Made by a program: the position numbers and the translations under genes. 64,000 nt of DNA. It comes from Saprospiraceae bacterium. GTDB taxonomy: Bacteria; Bacteroidota; Bacteroidia; Chitinophagales; Saprospiraceae. Within the stretch, counting starts at the first letter, position 1. Each line of letters starts with the position of its first letter. The stretch is taken from the NCBI GenBank assembly GCA_007121335.1, contig SKLY01000012.1, positions 1 to 64,000 of the forward strand. Direction: 5' to 3'. Below the pieces are notes generated by a model that was given only the letters and a program-made list of their open reading frames with translations, did not search any database and had not been told where the DNA came from. Positions 1 through 8,577 of this stretch are shown here, in pieces.

Positions 1-1
1 G

Positions 2-115
2 GGATACAACGAAGAGGGTGTGAGCAGAGACCAGCTTGGATCAGCGGGAGTATATTACTACCAGTTGGAGACAGGCGATCACACAGCGACGAAGAAGATG
101 ATTTTCATGGATTAA
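2..115 (+). CDS. C-terminal end of a T9SS cargo protein (5' partial)
   Basis: The reading frame is open from the window edge and stops with TAA at 113-115. The last residues read GVYYYQLETGDHTATKKMIF followed by MD. This is the usual final strand of a type A sorting domain of the type IX secretion system: a G-[IV]-Y-x-Y motif, a short turn, then a basic KKMI strand. The protein would be exported by Sec, moved across the outer membrane by T9SS, and either released or anchored there. Its catalytic or binding part lies outside the window, so no function can be given. Two hairpins follow the stop directly. Confidence 0.8.
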   Translation, partial: GYNEEGVSRDQLGSAGVYYYQLETGDHTATKKMIFMD

Positions 116-155
116 GACCGATTAAATCGGTCTGATATTAAATATCGGTTTTGGT

Positions 156-193
156 AAATTCCCCCCCAATGCGAATTGGGGGGGAATTTTTTA
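156..193 (+). terminator. Intrinsic terminator of the upstream T9SS gene
   Basis: A perfect 15-bp stem (156-170 with 175-189) with seven G:C pairs in its middle and a GCGA loop runs into a T-tract. A second, smaller perfect hairpin (AGACCGAT / ATCGGTCT, 115-133) starts at the last base of the stop codon. The pair probably ends transcription of the partial gene and insulates the MbnP-like gene at 303. Confidence 0.85.
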
Positions 194-302
194 TGTGGAT
201 ACCTCATCGATATCTTTGCCCAAACCATCATTACATTGGCACAAATCCGGGATTAACTAAACCATTAACCCCTGTATTTGCGTTGAAAGATAAAATCGAT
301 TT

Positions 303-1094
303 ATGAAAACATCCCTTTATTTTGGTTTCGCCCTTTTTATCCTCGCTAGCATTTTTAGTGCATGTAATAATGACGATGACGGGGATATTCAGCGAGGCAC
401 TTTGGAAATCTATTTTGAGCCGGTCTATAGTGAATCCGGGCAATTGATAGGTAGAACCACCAATTTTGATTATCCGACAGGCGAGTTGATCCGCTTTATA
501 GTATCAGATATGTATTTAGGTCCTTTGACCCTGAAAGGTGGAATGGAGGATTATGAATTAAGCGATATTGAGTATATTAATCTCAGTGAACCTGAAATGG
601 ACAGCGAGACCAATCTCACAGATAAGTATTTGGTCTTTGAAAATGTACCCACCGGTGTTTATTCCTCATTGGAAATTGGAATAGGTGTACCTGAAGAACT
701 AAATGCCATGGCTCCTTCGGACTTTCCTGCAGGGCATCCTCTGAGGCGCGAGAGCCATTTTTGGCCACCGTGGAACAGTTTTATTTTCAGTAAGATAGAG
801 GGACGACTTGATGTGGACAACGATGGTTCGTTCGGGCTTAATTTTATCTATCACGCCGGATTGGATGAACTTTACAGGACCCTCCAGTTTGAAGGGGAGA
901 TTGTCATTGATCCCGGACAGGTTACCAGACTGGTATTTACTGTAGATCATGAAAAGCTCTTTGTTAATGATGCGGATGATTTCCTTGATATTCAGGACAA
1001 TCCGATCGATCATTCGGCAGGAGATCTAGCCTACATGCATTTTATAGCTGATAATTACGCTGATGCCATTACTTTGAGAATTTTGACCGACTGA
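303..1094 (+). CDS. MbnP-like lipoprotein, putative copper-binding partner of a diheme enzyme
   Basis: The 263-residue product begins with a lipoprotein signal whose lipobox reads IFSAC, so it should be an acylated periplasmic or outer-membrane protein. The body resembles the MbnP family: an early TLEIYFEPVY strand, then YINLSEPE, then FENVPTGVYSSLEIGIGVP, then an aromatic stretch FWPPWNSFIFSKIEG. In studied MbnP proteins a tryptophan is oxidised to kynurenine by the diheme partner MbnH, creating a copper site. W154 and W157 lie in the equivalent-looking segment here, but assigning either as the modified residue is inference. The diheme gene starts 15 bp downstream, consistent with an operon. 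The family call is from remembered motifs, not alignment. Confidence 0.75.
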   Translation: MKTSLYFGFALFILASIFSACNNDDDGDIQRGTLEIYFEPVYSESGQLIGRTTNFDYPTGELIRFIVSDMYLGPLTLKGGMEDYELSDIEYINLSEPEMDSETNLTDKYLVFENVPTGVYSSLEIGIGVPEELNAMAPSDFPAGHPLRRESHFWPPWNSFIFSKIEGRLDVDNDGSFGLNFIYHAGLDELYRTLQFEGEIVIDPGQVTRLVFTVDHEKLFVNDADDFLDIQDNPIDHSAGDLAYMHFIADNYADAITLRILTD

Positions 1095-1109
1095 CACAAT
1101 GATTTGAAC

Positions 1110-2234
1110 ATGCGATACACCATTATTGGTATTGTTATTTTTTGTGGGGTCCTCATCCTTTCAGCTTGCAGGGATGAGGACAATGGTATTTCTTCGGATC
1201 ATGGTGATCTATCACACATTGCATTTGATCCCCAACCCTATGATCTTGAAATCCCACCCGGATGGCCTCAGATGGAAATTCCTGAGGACAATCCACTTAC
1301 CTACGATGGAGTGCAGTTAGGTCGAAGATTATTTTTTGACCCTGTACTCTCAGTAGATAGCAGTGTTTCCTGTGCCACTTGCCATATACCCGAAAAAGGT
1401 TTTTCAGATAATAATCCCGTCGCTATTGGTGTTGGGGGCGCCCTTGGAGATCGGAAGACCATGACCTTACTCAATGTAGGATTCAACAACAATGGACTTT
1501 TATGGGACGGAGCCGTTCAAACTTTAGAAGAACAATCTCTCCATCCCATTCAGGACCCCAGGGAAATGAATGCAAGTTTGGATGAAGTTATAGAGCGCTT
1601 ACAAAATCATTCTGACTACCAAAAGCGCTTTCGCAAGGCCTTTGGTATAAAACACACAGAGGAAATTACCAGTGATTTACTGGCCAAAGCCCTCGCCCAA
1701 TTCCAACGCATCATTATTGCAGGCGGGAATTCCATTTTCGAGCGTGCTATGAGAGGTGAAATTGCTTTTTCAGATGCGCAGTGGAATGGCTTTGAGTATT
1801 TTTTCGATGCCAATCTGCTCACCCTTGATGCTGAATGCGCCCACTGTCATATGAGCCCTCTATTTACCATCAATGAATACCTCAATAATGGAATCACTGA
1901 GGTTGAAAGGCTCGTAGATCATCCTGACATTGGTAGAGGGGCTGTGACTGGCAGGCTGAGTGATTATGGAAAATTCCGGACGAATACACTGTATAACTGG
2001 GAATTAAGGAACCACTTTATGCACGATGGTCGATTTGAAACCATGGATGATGTACTGGATCACTATATTAGCGGTGGGCATCGCCCTTCAGATCCCGATG
2101 AAGACAATGTGGACCTCTTAATTTATCCGCTCAACGTATCTGAAACCGAGCGTTATGAACTTATGGAGTTTTTAAAAACCCTTACAGACACCACATTCCT
2201 GGACAATCCCGATCTTCAAAATCCCTTTGAATAG
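1110..2234 (+). CDS. Diheme cytochrome c peroxidase / MauG / MbnH-like lipoprotein
   Basis: The ATG at 1110 gives a lipoprotein signal (lipobox ILSAC), 374 residues. A TTG six bases upstream is a less likely start. Two c-type heme motifs are visible, C88-A-T-C-H92 and C243-A-H-C-H247, with the spacing of the bacterial cytochrome c peroxidase / MauG superfamily. FSDN after the first heme and FRTNTLYN plus HDGRFETMDDVLDHY towards the C-terminus are further family signatures. Sitting directly behind a MbnP-like gene favours a MbnH-type oxidase that modifies its neighbour over a plain H2O2-detoxifying peroxidase, but the sequence alone does not decide. Heme attachment would need the Ccm system, of which ccmE and ccmF lie near 50.8-54.0 kb. 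Confidence 0.85.
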   Translation: MRYTIIGIVIFCGVLILSACRDEDNGISSDHGDLSHIAFDPQPYDLEIPPGWPQMEIPEDNPLTYDGVQLGRRLFFDPVLSVDSSVSCATCHIPEKGFSDNNPVAIGVGGALGDRKTMTLLNVGFNNNGLLWDGAVQTLEEQSLHPIQDPREMNASLDEVIERLQNHSDYQKRFRKAFGIKHTEEITSDLLAKALAQFQRIIIAGGNSIFERAMRGEIAFSDAQWNGFEYFFDANLLTLDAECAHCHMSPLFTINEYLNNGITEVERLVDHPDIGRGAVTGRLSDYGKFRTNTLYNWELRNHFMHDGRFETMDDVLDHYISGGHRPSDPDEDNVDLLIYPLNVSETERYELMEFLKTLTDTTFLDNPDLQNPFE

Positions 2235-2251
2235 GTAAATGGTTCGTTCCT

Positions 2252-4162
2252 TTATTGGATAAATTCCCATGCGGAACGGTAGGATCCGTTTTTTTCAATG
2301 TATTGCAGCAGGGTCTCATAAAATTCATCTCCGGCCAGGGTGGCTGAGTCTCCTACAAGGACCAATTTCTTTTTGGCTCTGGTCATGGCCACATTCATTC
2401 TACGATAATCCTGTAAAAAACCGATTTTCTGCTCCTCATTGGATCGCACCAGAGTGATATAGACTATATCCCTTTCCTGTCCCTGAAAACTGTCGATTGT
2501 TGCTACGGTTACCGGGAAAGCCGGACTGTCTTCCTCCAACTCTTCGGTGATAAATTGCACCTGAGCAGAGTAGGGGGAGATTATTGACGTTTGCGGAGCA
2601 TTCACATATTCCGCGTGGAGAAGTGGCTCTAAATGCTCTCTGATTATCAAATATTCATCTTTATTGTGATAACTTTTGGTCTCCGGATCCTGTTTTTCAA
2701 AAAATCCACAGCCCGCTGTATCAATAAATTCAATTGCCTCCCTGGCCTCTTTGTCGGTTGAAATTTGGTGGTTGGCCACACTTTCATGGGCCTTGAGTTT
2801 TCCCCTGTAAAACCACTCATTTGAAAAACCCATTATGATATTATTCATCCGGTATTGAGTGTTTAACAAGTAAACCCCTGGAAATTTGCCTATTGCCAGA
2901 TCGAAAAGGGTTTTACCAAATTCTGTTTTCTCCGCTTCCCCGGATTTAACAGTAGGGGGGAGTTGCCAGGGGTCTCCCGCCAGGATGATTTTTTGGGCCT
3001 TTAACATAGCGATCCAACAGGCTCCCTGAAGCGCCTGAGCAGCCTCATCTATGACGCAGTAATCAAATTCAATGCCCTCCATCCAGGGGTTGTCAGCCCC
3101 ACTCAATGTGCTGCATACGACTTCGGCCCGGTCCAGCACTTCTGCCACCAATCTGTCTTCCAGTTCCCTGGCCCATTTTTTCAAATCTCTCGCTTCCGCA
3201 AAAAGCCTGCGTCTTTCTTCTCTTTGCATGGGTCCGTAACTGCGCCTGAATTTTTTGGCCTGCCTGAAGCAATCCTCTGCTTCAAGCCTTATTTTTTTTA
3301 GCTGTTTGGCTTCGTTTTTTGAAAAAACCAGGGACTCAAGGCTACAATCGAGCACGTCCCGGTCAATGCGAGATAGATGACCCATTCTCACTACCTTGAG
3401 ACCCTCGCGATGAAGTTGAGCGGCTATCCAGTCTGTTGCAGCATTGGACGGAGCGCAAACCAGTATTTTATTTTCCCGATGTACAAGTTCTGTGATGAGG
3501 TGCTTTAGTGTGGTCGTCTTCCCAGTGCCCGGGGGGCCGTGGATCACTGTAATGTCTTCGGTATTGATGCCGGCTTCCACTGCCTCTTTTTGTGATGGAT
3601 TGAGGGCTTTGATTTGAGTGGCCTTTTCTCTAATTCTTATTTCCTGAGGTTGACTGTCTCCATAAAACGTCCAAACCAATTTTTTCGCCGGGTGATTGGA
3701 CTTGAGGTGCAGGAGTTTTTCCATTGAAGCCTTCATCTGGTCAAAAGTCTTTTCATCGTGAATCTGGTCCACTCCTATCCCTCCTTCGAATATCCAATCG
3801 GGCAAGAACTCCTCGTGCAGTATAACTTTCATCTTGCCACGGTGAAGGTAGTGAATAATTCCCCTGGTCTCATGAGTAACTTCCCCTTGTTTTAGTCGGA
3901 ATATCCTTACCGGTTGGCCACTTTGGAAGTGGTCCCTCGTTTGTTTTCCCACATTTTTGCCTGCCGTAATAAAAGGCAATTCCCCCAAAGTAAATCCGCT
4001 GTCCTCAATATCTACAGGATACCAGCAATAACCCTGATTTTTGCGTTGGTGCACCAGGTCGTCTGTGAGTACAGCTATGGCCATTTGTTCCTGATGACTC
4101 CGCTCCAACTCGAGGCCCTCTAACCAGTTTTCTATGTATTGCCAGGGGGTTGAATATTCCAT
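2252..4162 (-). CDS. SF1 DNA/RNA helicase of the IGHMBP2/Upf1-like type
   Basis: The 636-residue protein has the full superfamily 1B motif set. Motif Q/Walker A is GPPGTGKTTT with K215. Motif II is VIDEAAQ with D372. Motif III is GDPWQLPPTV, then QYRMN (motif IV), TIDSFQGQERDIV (motif V) and VAMTRAKKKLVLVGD (motif VI). The region before Walker A (about 1-190) matches the beta-barrel layout of SMUBP-2-like helicases, and a charged helical insert (about 285-345) corresponds to the stalk. Such proteins unwind nucleic acid 5' to 3'. The cellular role in bacteria is unclear. The gene converges on the diheme gene with a 17-bp gap, so the two share no operon. Confidence 0.92.
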   Translation of the reverse strand: MEYSTPWQYIENWLEGLELERSHQEQMAIAVLTDDLVHQRKNQGYCWYPVDIEDSGFTLGELPFITAGKNVGKQTRDHFQSGQPVRIFRLKQGEVTHETRGIIHYLHRGKMKVILHEEFLPDWIFEGGIGVDQIHDEKTFDQMKASMEKLLHLKSNHPAKKLVWTFYGDSQPQEIRIREKATQIKALNPSQKEAVEAGINTEDITVIHGPPGTGKTTTLKHLITELVHRENKILVCAPSNAATDWIAAQLHREGLKVVRMGHLSRIDRDVLDCSLESLVFSKNEAKQLKKIRLEAEDCFRQAKKFRRSYGPMQREERRRLFAEARDLKKWARELEDRLVAEVLDRAEVVCSTLSGADNPWMEGIEFDYCVIDEAAQALQGACWIAMLKAQKIILAGDPWQLPPTVKSGEAEKTEFGKTLFDLAIGKFPGVYLLNTQYRMNNIIMGFSNEWFYRGKLKAHESVANHQISTDKEAREAIEFIDTAGCGFFEKQDPETKSYHNKDEYLIIREHLEPLLHAEYVNAPQTSIISPYSAQVQFITEELEEDSPAFPVTVATIDSFQGQERDIVYITLVRSNEEQKIGFLQDYRRMNVAMTRAKKKLVLVGDSATLAGDEFYETLLQYIEKNGSYRSAWEFIQ

Positions 4163-4195
4163 AAAATCTATTGAAGGGTGGTATGATGCAGTAAG

Positions 4196-4227
4196 TTAAA
4201 ACGCCCCCTCGGTAAAAAGGGGGCGTT
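4196..4227 (-). terminator. Intrinsic terminator after acs
   Basis: A perfect 10-bp stem (4200-4209 with 4218-4227, five G:C pairs in the core) lies between the acs stop and the helicase start. Read on the minus strand it continues into TTTT, so it terminates acs and separates it from the helicase gene. Confidence 0.8.
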
Positions 4228-4261
4228 GAAAAGTATTGTAAAAATAAGATGTCGCTACATT

Positions 4262-6175
4262 CTATTTCCCTTCACGAATCTCATTGGCTCGTTTCTTGAT
4301 CACTTCCACCACTTCGGGATCGAGCAGAGTGGAGGTGTCTCCGAGGTTTGAAGTATCTCCCTCAGCTATTTTCCTGAGAATTCTACGCATGATTTTTCCC
4401 GATCGGGTTTTGGGTAATCCCGGTACAAACTGCACCACCTCGGGCTTGGCAATTTTACCGATTTGCTCCACAACTGACTGAATGATATCCGATCGCAGGG
4501 AATCGGGATCGTCAATTTGCTCCTTCAGGATTACATAGGCGTAAATTCCCTGCCCCTTTATTTCATGCGGAAAACCCACCACTGCGGATTCCGCCACTTT
4601 TGAATTGGTGTTGATGGCACTTTCAATCTCGGCTGTTCCAAATCGATGGCCTGAGACATTGATCACATCATCCACCCTTCCAATCACGCGATAGAGACCG
4701 TTTTTATCCCTTTTAGCTCCATCGCCGCTGAAATAGTAACCCTTGAATTGGGAGAAATAAGTGGTTTTGCACCGATCGTGGTCTCCGTAAATGGTCCTGA
4801 GAATGGACGGCCATGGGAATTTAATCGCCAGGTAACCCTCCTTTTCATTTTCGGTTATTTCCTTCCCATCCTGATCCAGCAATACAGGTTGTATTCCGGG
4901 AAGGGGCAATCCCGCGTGGCTCGGTTTCATGGGACTGTGCTTTCCCAATCCACTTACTACGATTCCACCTGTTTCAGTCTGCCACCAGGTATCTACTATG
5001 GGGCATTTACTCTTTCCGACCACTTTGTAGTACCAGTTCCACGCCTCTTCGTTAATGGGTTCTCCCACTGTCCCCAGTATTTTCAGGGAATCCAGACTGA
5101 AACTCAATACGTGGTCATCTCCATGGGCCATTAGTGCTCTTATCGCAGTTGGTGCCGTATAAAATTGATTGACTCCGTGTTTATCGCATATCTGCCAGAA
5201 CCTTCCCGGGCTTGGATAGGTCGGAATGCCTTCAAACATCATGGTGGTGGCCCCATTTAGCAATGGCCCGTAAATAATATAACTGTGTCCTGTAATCCAA
5301 CCGATATCTGCAGTACACCAGTATATGTCTGACTCCTGATATTGGAAGACATTCATAAAGGAGTAACCGGCGTAAACCATGTATCCCCCGCAGGTGTGAA
5401 GTACACCTTTTGGTTTCCCGGTTGAGCCGGAGGTATAGAGAATAAAAAGCGGGTCCTCTGAGTCCATGGGTTCGGCAGGGCAGTGGTTATCGACTTTCTC
5501 CATCTCGTCGTGCAGCCAAAGATCGCGCCCCTCTTCCATGTTTACATCCCAATTGGTGCGTTCAGAAACAATGACTTTCTCCACCGACTTGCATTTTTTC
5601 AATGCCTCATCGACAATTCTTTTAACTGGGATCTCTTTTGTCCCCCTGAACAATCCATCGCTGGTAAGGACAAACTTTGCGCTGGCATCATTTATACGGT
5701 CAGCAAGGGCGCTTGCACTAAATCCCGCGAAGACCACCGAGTGAATAGCACCGATTCTGGCACATGCCAGTGTAGCGATAGCGAGGTCCGGAATCATTGG
5801 CATATAGAGGGCCACCCGGTCTCCCTTTTTGGCACCGTGCAGTTTGAGTACATTGGCGTATTTACAAACCTGATCGTGCAGCTCTCTGTACGTCAGACGG
5901 ACGACCCTCTCTTTCGGATCATTCGGTTCCCAGATGATGGCCAGTTTATTGCCGCGCTCCGCGAGGTGCCTATCGAGGCAGTTTTCAGTAATATTCAATT
6001 GGCCGTTTAAAAACCACTTCACCTTTGGTTCCTCGAAATTCCATTCGAGTACCCGATCCCATTTCTTCATCCATTGGTAATTGTTGGCTACATCCCCCCA
6101 AAACCCCTCCGGGTCATTCACGCTTTTTTCGTAGTCTTTTTGGTATTGCTCATAAGAATCAATTCTGAAATCCAT
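4262..6175 (-). CDS. acs: Acetyl-CoA synthetase
   Basis: AMP-forming acetate:CoA ligase; activates acetate to acetyl-AMP and then acetyl-CoA in the cytoplasm. The 637-residue length fits the family. Visible motifs are the adenylate-forming P-loop YTSGSTGKPKGV, the DTWWQTETGG segment that binds acetate and AMP, the YFSGDGAKRD hinge region, and the C-terminal PKTRSGKIMRR with K594, the lysine that protein acetyltransferases modify in studied Acs enzymes. The N-terminal part shows the usual acetyl-CoA synthetase lead-in (NWFLNGQLN-like, here WFLNGQLNITENCLDRH). The gene is monocistronic, flanked by a terminator and a 320-bp upstream region. Confidence 0.97.
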   Translation of the reverse strand: MDFRIDSYEQYQKDYEKSVNDPEGFWGDVANNYQWMKKWDRVLEWNFEEPKVKWFLNGQLNITENCLDRHLAERGNKLAIIWEPNDPKERVVRLTYRELHDQVCKYANVLKLHGAKKGDRVALYMPMIPDLAIATLACARIGAIHSVVFAGFSASALADRINDASAKFVLTSDGLFRGTKEIPVKRIVDEALKKCKSVEKVIVSERTNWDVNMEEGRDLWLHDEMEKVDNHCPAEPMDSEDPLFILYTSGSTGKPKGVLHTCGGYMVYAGYSFMNVFQYQESDIYWCTADIGWITGHSYIIYGPLLNGATTMMFEGIPTYPSPGRFWQICDKHGVNQFYTAPTAIRALMAHGDDHVLSFSLDSLKILGTVGEPINEEAWNWYYKVVGKSKCPIVDTWWQTETGGIVVSGLGKHSPMKPSHAGLPLPGIQPVLLDQDGKEITENEKEGYLAIKFPWPSILRTIYGDHDRCKTTYFSQFKGYYFSGDGAKRDKNGLYRVIGRVDDVINVSGHRFGTAEIESAINTNSKVAESAVVGFPHEIKGQGIYAYVILKEQIDDPDSLRSDIIQSVVEQIGKIAKPEVVQFVPGLPKTRSGKIMRRILRKIAEGDTSNLGDTSTLLDPEVVEVIKKRANEIREGK

Positions 6176-6497
6176 ATGCCTCGTTTTTATAAGTTATTAA
6201 GTCATCCCCATTAGCAGGGTAATTGAGTTAGTTGAATCTGCTAATGTATAAAAAATCAACCAGTGTTGACAAACAGAGTGAAAATTTAGAGAATTTTCTC
6301 ACTCCGGCTTAGGTGCTGCAAGATTCAAAGTCGGCTTAACAGGGGAAAATGTCTGAATAAGGACATCTCTTTGTTCCCCATGATGACAGGGATTGGGCTA
6401 TTTTTGGTGACTGTTATAAAATCATTTAAGACAGTCGGGTGTTTTATTTTGGCCAAAAAAATAACTACATTTACGAAAATTTTTGAAAGCTTAAATT
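6176..6497. other. Intergenic region between acs and the gene at 6498
   Basis: This 322-bp spacer separates two divergently transcribed genes and must hold both promoters. An AT-rich block just before 6498 contains TACATTTA, one mismatch from the -7 consensus TAnnTTTG, without a well-spaced -33 box. I see no hairpin, RNA gene or conserved reading frame here. Confidence 0.5.
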
Positions 6498-7055
6498 ATG
6501 GCTATTTCACTGAGTTCTTCCAATGTGGGAAATCTGAAACGAAGGGTTGACAATTACAAAGAGGTATTGAAAAATACGGAGGTGTACAGAGAACTCTGGA
6601 AAGACAGTTTTAAGGAACAGCTCATTAGCAACCTGACGGATCTGATAAAAGAGTGCGAATTGACTGCCAAAGTGGAGGTGATGGAGCAAATGGAGAATCT
6701 GGAGGCCATTATCTTTACTCTGGGCGAAACCAAAAGCGGTATGTACCAAAGGGTCAGTGATTCCATCCAGCGACACCTGATCAAACACAATGGATCTCTA
6801 ATCTATCAGCAGTTGTTCAATGGAAAAATCCTGGTGTTGGTGCAGTACCCTTATATTGAAGGTTATGGAAAGCCCAGGCAGCCGCACACCATTTCTGTTT
6901 ATCGTCCCGATGAAATTAAGCCGGCCTTTGTTGCACGGCATCTGGAGACCTTTTTTACGGAGATTACCAATTGGGAGGATTTTGTAAATGATGAACCTCA
7001 GAAACGCATTGGATTTGATCTGAATTTTGGTCAGGCCGGAAAACCACCTCAATAA
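6498..7055 (+). CDS. Conserved protein of unknown function upstream of AMP nucleosidase
   Basis: A soluble 185-residue protein with no signal peptide or membrane segment. The N-terminal half (about 8-90) is predicted by eye to be long amphipathic helices rich in K, E and L. The C-terminal half contains beta-type segments (GKILVLVQYPYIEGYG, HTISVYRPDEI) and ends with a proline/glycine tail. I do not recognise the family. The gene starts with ATG and is followed after 16 bp by amn, so the pair is very likely co-transcribed. Its role may therefore connect to purine nucleotide turnover, which is inference from position only. Confidence 0.7.
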   Translation: MAISLSSSNVGNLKRRVDNYKEVLKNTEVYRELWKDSFKEQLISNLTDLIKECELTAKVEVMEQMENLEAIIFTLGETKSGMYQRVSDSIQRHLIKHNGSLIYQQLFNGKILVLVQYPYIEGYGKPRQPHTISVYRPDEIKPAFVARHLETFFTEITNWEDFVNDEPQKRIGFDLNFGQAGKPPQ

Positions 7056-7071
7056 TAAACATCGCTGAATA

Positions 7072-7836
7072 ATGGATACTAAAGAAAAAATAGTGGCCAA
7101 TTGGTTGCCGCGTTATACCGGAATGCCCCTGGAAGAGTTTGAGAAGTACATTCTGCTTGTCAATTTTAGCAACTACGTGGAAATGTTTGCCGAGCGGTAT
7201 AACGTCAAAATGTACCGCAAAAATATGAGTTGCGCCAGCGCGGAGGGAATCACCATAATAAATTTTGGAATGGGCAGTGCCAATGCTGCAACCATTATGG
7301 ACCTGCTCGTTGCCATCGAACCCAAAGCTGTCCTTTTTCTCGGTAAATGCGGTGGACTCAAAAGAAAAAATGACATTGGAGACTTGCTTTTACCCATTGC
7401 CGCCGTGCGAGGTGAGGGTGCCTCAGATGATTACTTTCCGCCGGAAGTACCCGCATTACCCGCTTTTGCCCTTCAAAAAGCCATCTCCACTACCATCCGG
7501 GATTACAATCTCGACTACTGGACAGGTACGGTATATACCACCAACAGGCGCGTTTGGGAACACGACCTCGAGTTTAAAGACTACCTGCGAGAAATACGCT
7601 GTATGGGGATTGACATGGAGACTGCCACGCTTTTTTCTGTTGGATTTTTCAATAAAATACCCACCGGTGCGCTTTTGCTGGTCTCAGATATTCCCATGAT
7701 TCCCGAAGGGGTAAAAACCGACCAAAGCGATGAAAAAGTCACTACAAATTTCCTTCACAATCAACTCGACATCGGGATTGATTCACTAAAACAGTTGATC
7801 AACAACTCTCTGACAGTCAGACACCTCAGGTTCTAA
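7072..7836 (+). CDS. amn: AMP nucleosidase, short Bacteroidota form
   Basis: Hydrolyses AMP to adenine and ribose 5-phosphate in the cytoplasm. The 254-residue protein is a nucleoside phosphorylase/hydrolase (PNP/UDP) fold. The phosphate-binding region reads INFGMGSANAATIMDLL, the core strand AVLFLGKCGGL, and the base/ribose region contains MGIDMETATLF, where the Met-Glu pair is the classical ribose-contacting motif. It lacks the extra N-terminal domain of the about 480-residue Escherichia coli enzyme, which is normal for this phylum. It is the second gene of a two-gene unit with the unknown protein at 6498. Confidence 0.9.
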   Translation: MDTKEKIVANWLPRYTGMPLEEFEKYILLVNFSNYVEMFAERYNVKMYRKNMSCASAEGITIINFGMGSANAATIMDLLVAIEPKAVLFLGKCGGLKRKNDIGDLLLPIAAVRGEGASDDYFPPEVPALPAFALQKAISTTIRDYNLDYWTGTVYTTNRRVWEHDLEFKDYLREIRCMGIDMETATLFSVGFFNKIPTGALLLVSDIPMIPEGVKTDQSDEKVTTNFLHNQLDIGIDSLKQLINNSLTVRHLRF

Positions 7837-8382
7837 ATCTCAGAAACCCTTTCCTGAATTCTTATCCTTTATACCTTTGAACATCTCGTGGTAGTAGTTC
7901 AAGCCTTACTGACATCAATTTTGGCTCCCAATCAGATGTCCCTGGAAGTGGTTTTCTTTCTGGTTTCTTACCCGGCGACTTACCTCTCGCTTACTGCCTT
8001 GCCATAATTTCTACATAAACGCTGGTTTTATCTGAGTGCATTTGATTAATGAGTCTTTCCATCTCGTGCTTTGGGAAAAAAGCTACAAAATTAAAGTTCT
8101 GATAATCAGATTAATCGGTGTCGTTTGTCGGCTTTTCTAAAAAATAATCGACTTCTCCGGTTACCTTTTGTCACTTCAGTGTAATAAGTAAGTACAGTTC
8201 CATTAAGGGACGATTTGTGCAGGCTTCAAAGGAAGTCATTATTGACTACGTGCCACCGGGATTTTTTTAATGGTTTTCCCGGTTTTAGCGCAAAAAGTCG
8301 ATTTAGATAGTGAGTTGATCCCATTGGACTTTAAAAGTCCGAAATCAAATCAGGTCCTGCCAGATAAAATTGTTATGGACGC
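7837..8382 (+). other. Gene-free stretch with a possible promoter, perhaps an untranslated transcript
   Basis: No convincing coding region lies here. A perfect -7 box TACCTTTG occurs at 7872-7879, preceded by a TTTC about 18 bp upstream, and a strong plus-strand terminator stands at 8383-8433, about 500 bp later. The only start-to-stop frame near the end (8270-8461) runs through that terminator and is probably not a gene. A non-coding transcript, a long readthrough of amn, or a decayed gene would all fit. Confidence 0.35.
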
Positions 8383-8433
8383 GACTATCCCATCAGGCCA
8401 TCCCCTCCCCGGCCCTGGGATAGTCTTTTTTTT
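8383..8433 (+). terminator. Strong plus-strand intrinsic terminator
   Basis: A perfect 10-bp stem (GACTATCCCA at 8383-8392 with TGGGATAGTC at 8416-8425) is followed by an uninterrupted run of eight T. The T-run is only on the plus strand, so it does not serve the minus-strand TPR-CHAT gene that ends at 8578. It ends either amn readthrough or an unidentified transcript. Confidence 0.85.
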
Positions 8434-8577
8434 GTACATTCCTCAAATACTTTTTTATTAGAAATGCTGGCGTTGCTGAACTTCAACTGACCGATTTTCA
8501 GTGTAGAATCAATTAGAGGTGGTTTGGGAATCCCTTTCCTTCTTATGGCTGGATATTGTCCCTTGATGAGGTAATTA

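Noticed and set aside
4748-6010. Plus-strand frames of up to 175 codons opposite acs
   Set aside because: They are shadows of the conserved acs reading frame and show no family signature.
8270-8461. Open frame of 63 codons with a signal-like start between amn and TPR-CHAT
   Set aside because: It runs through the stem and T-run of the terminator at 8383-8433, has no preceding initiation context I can support, and its composition is not protein-like.
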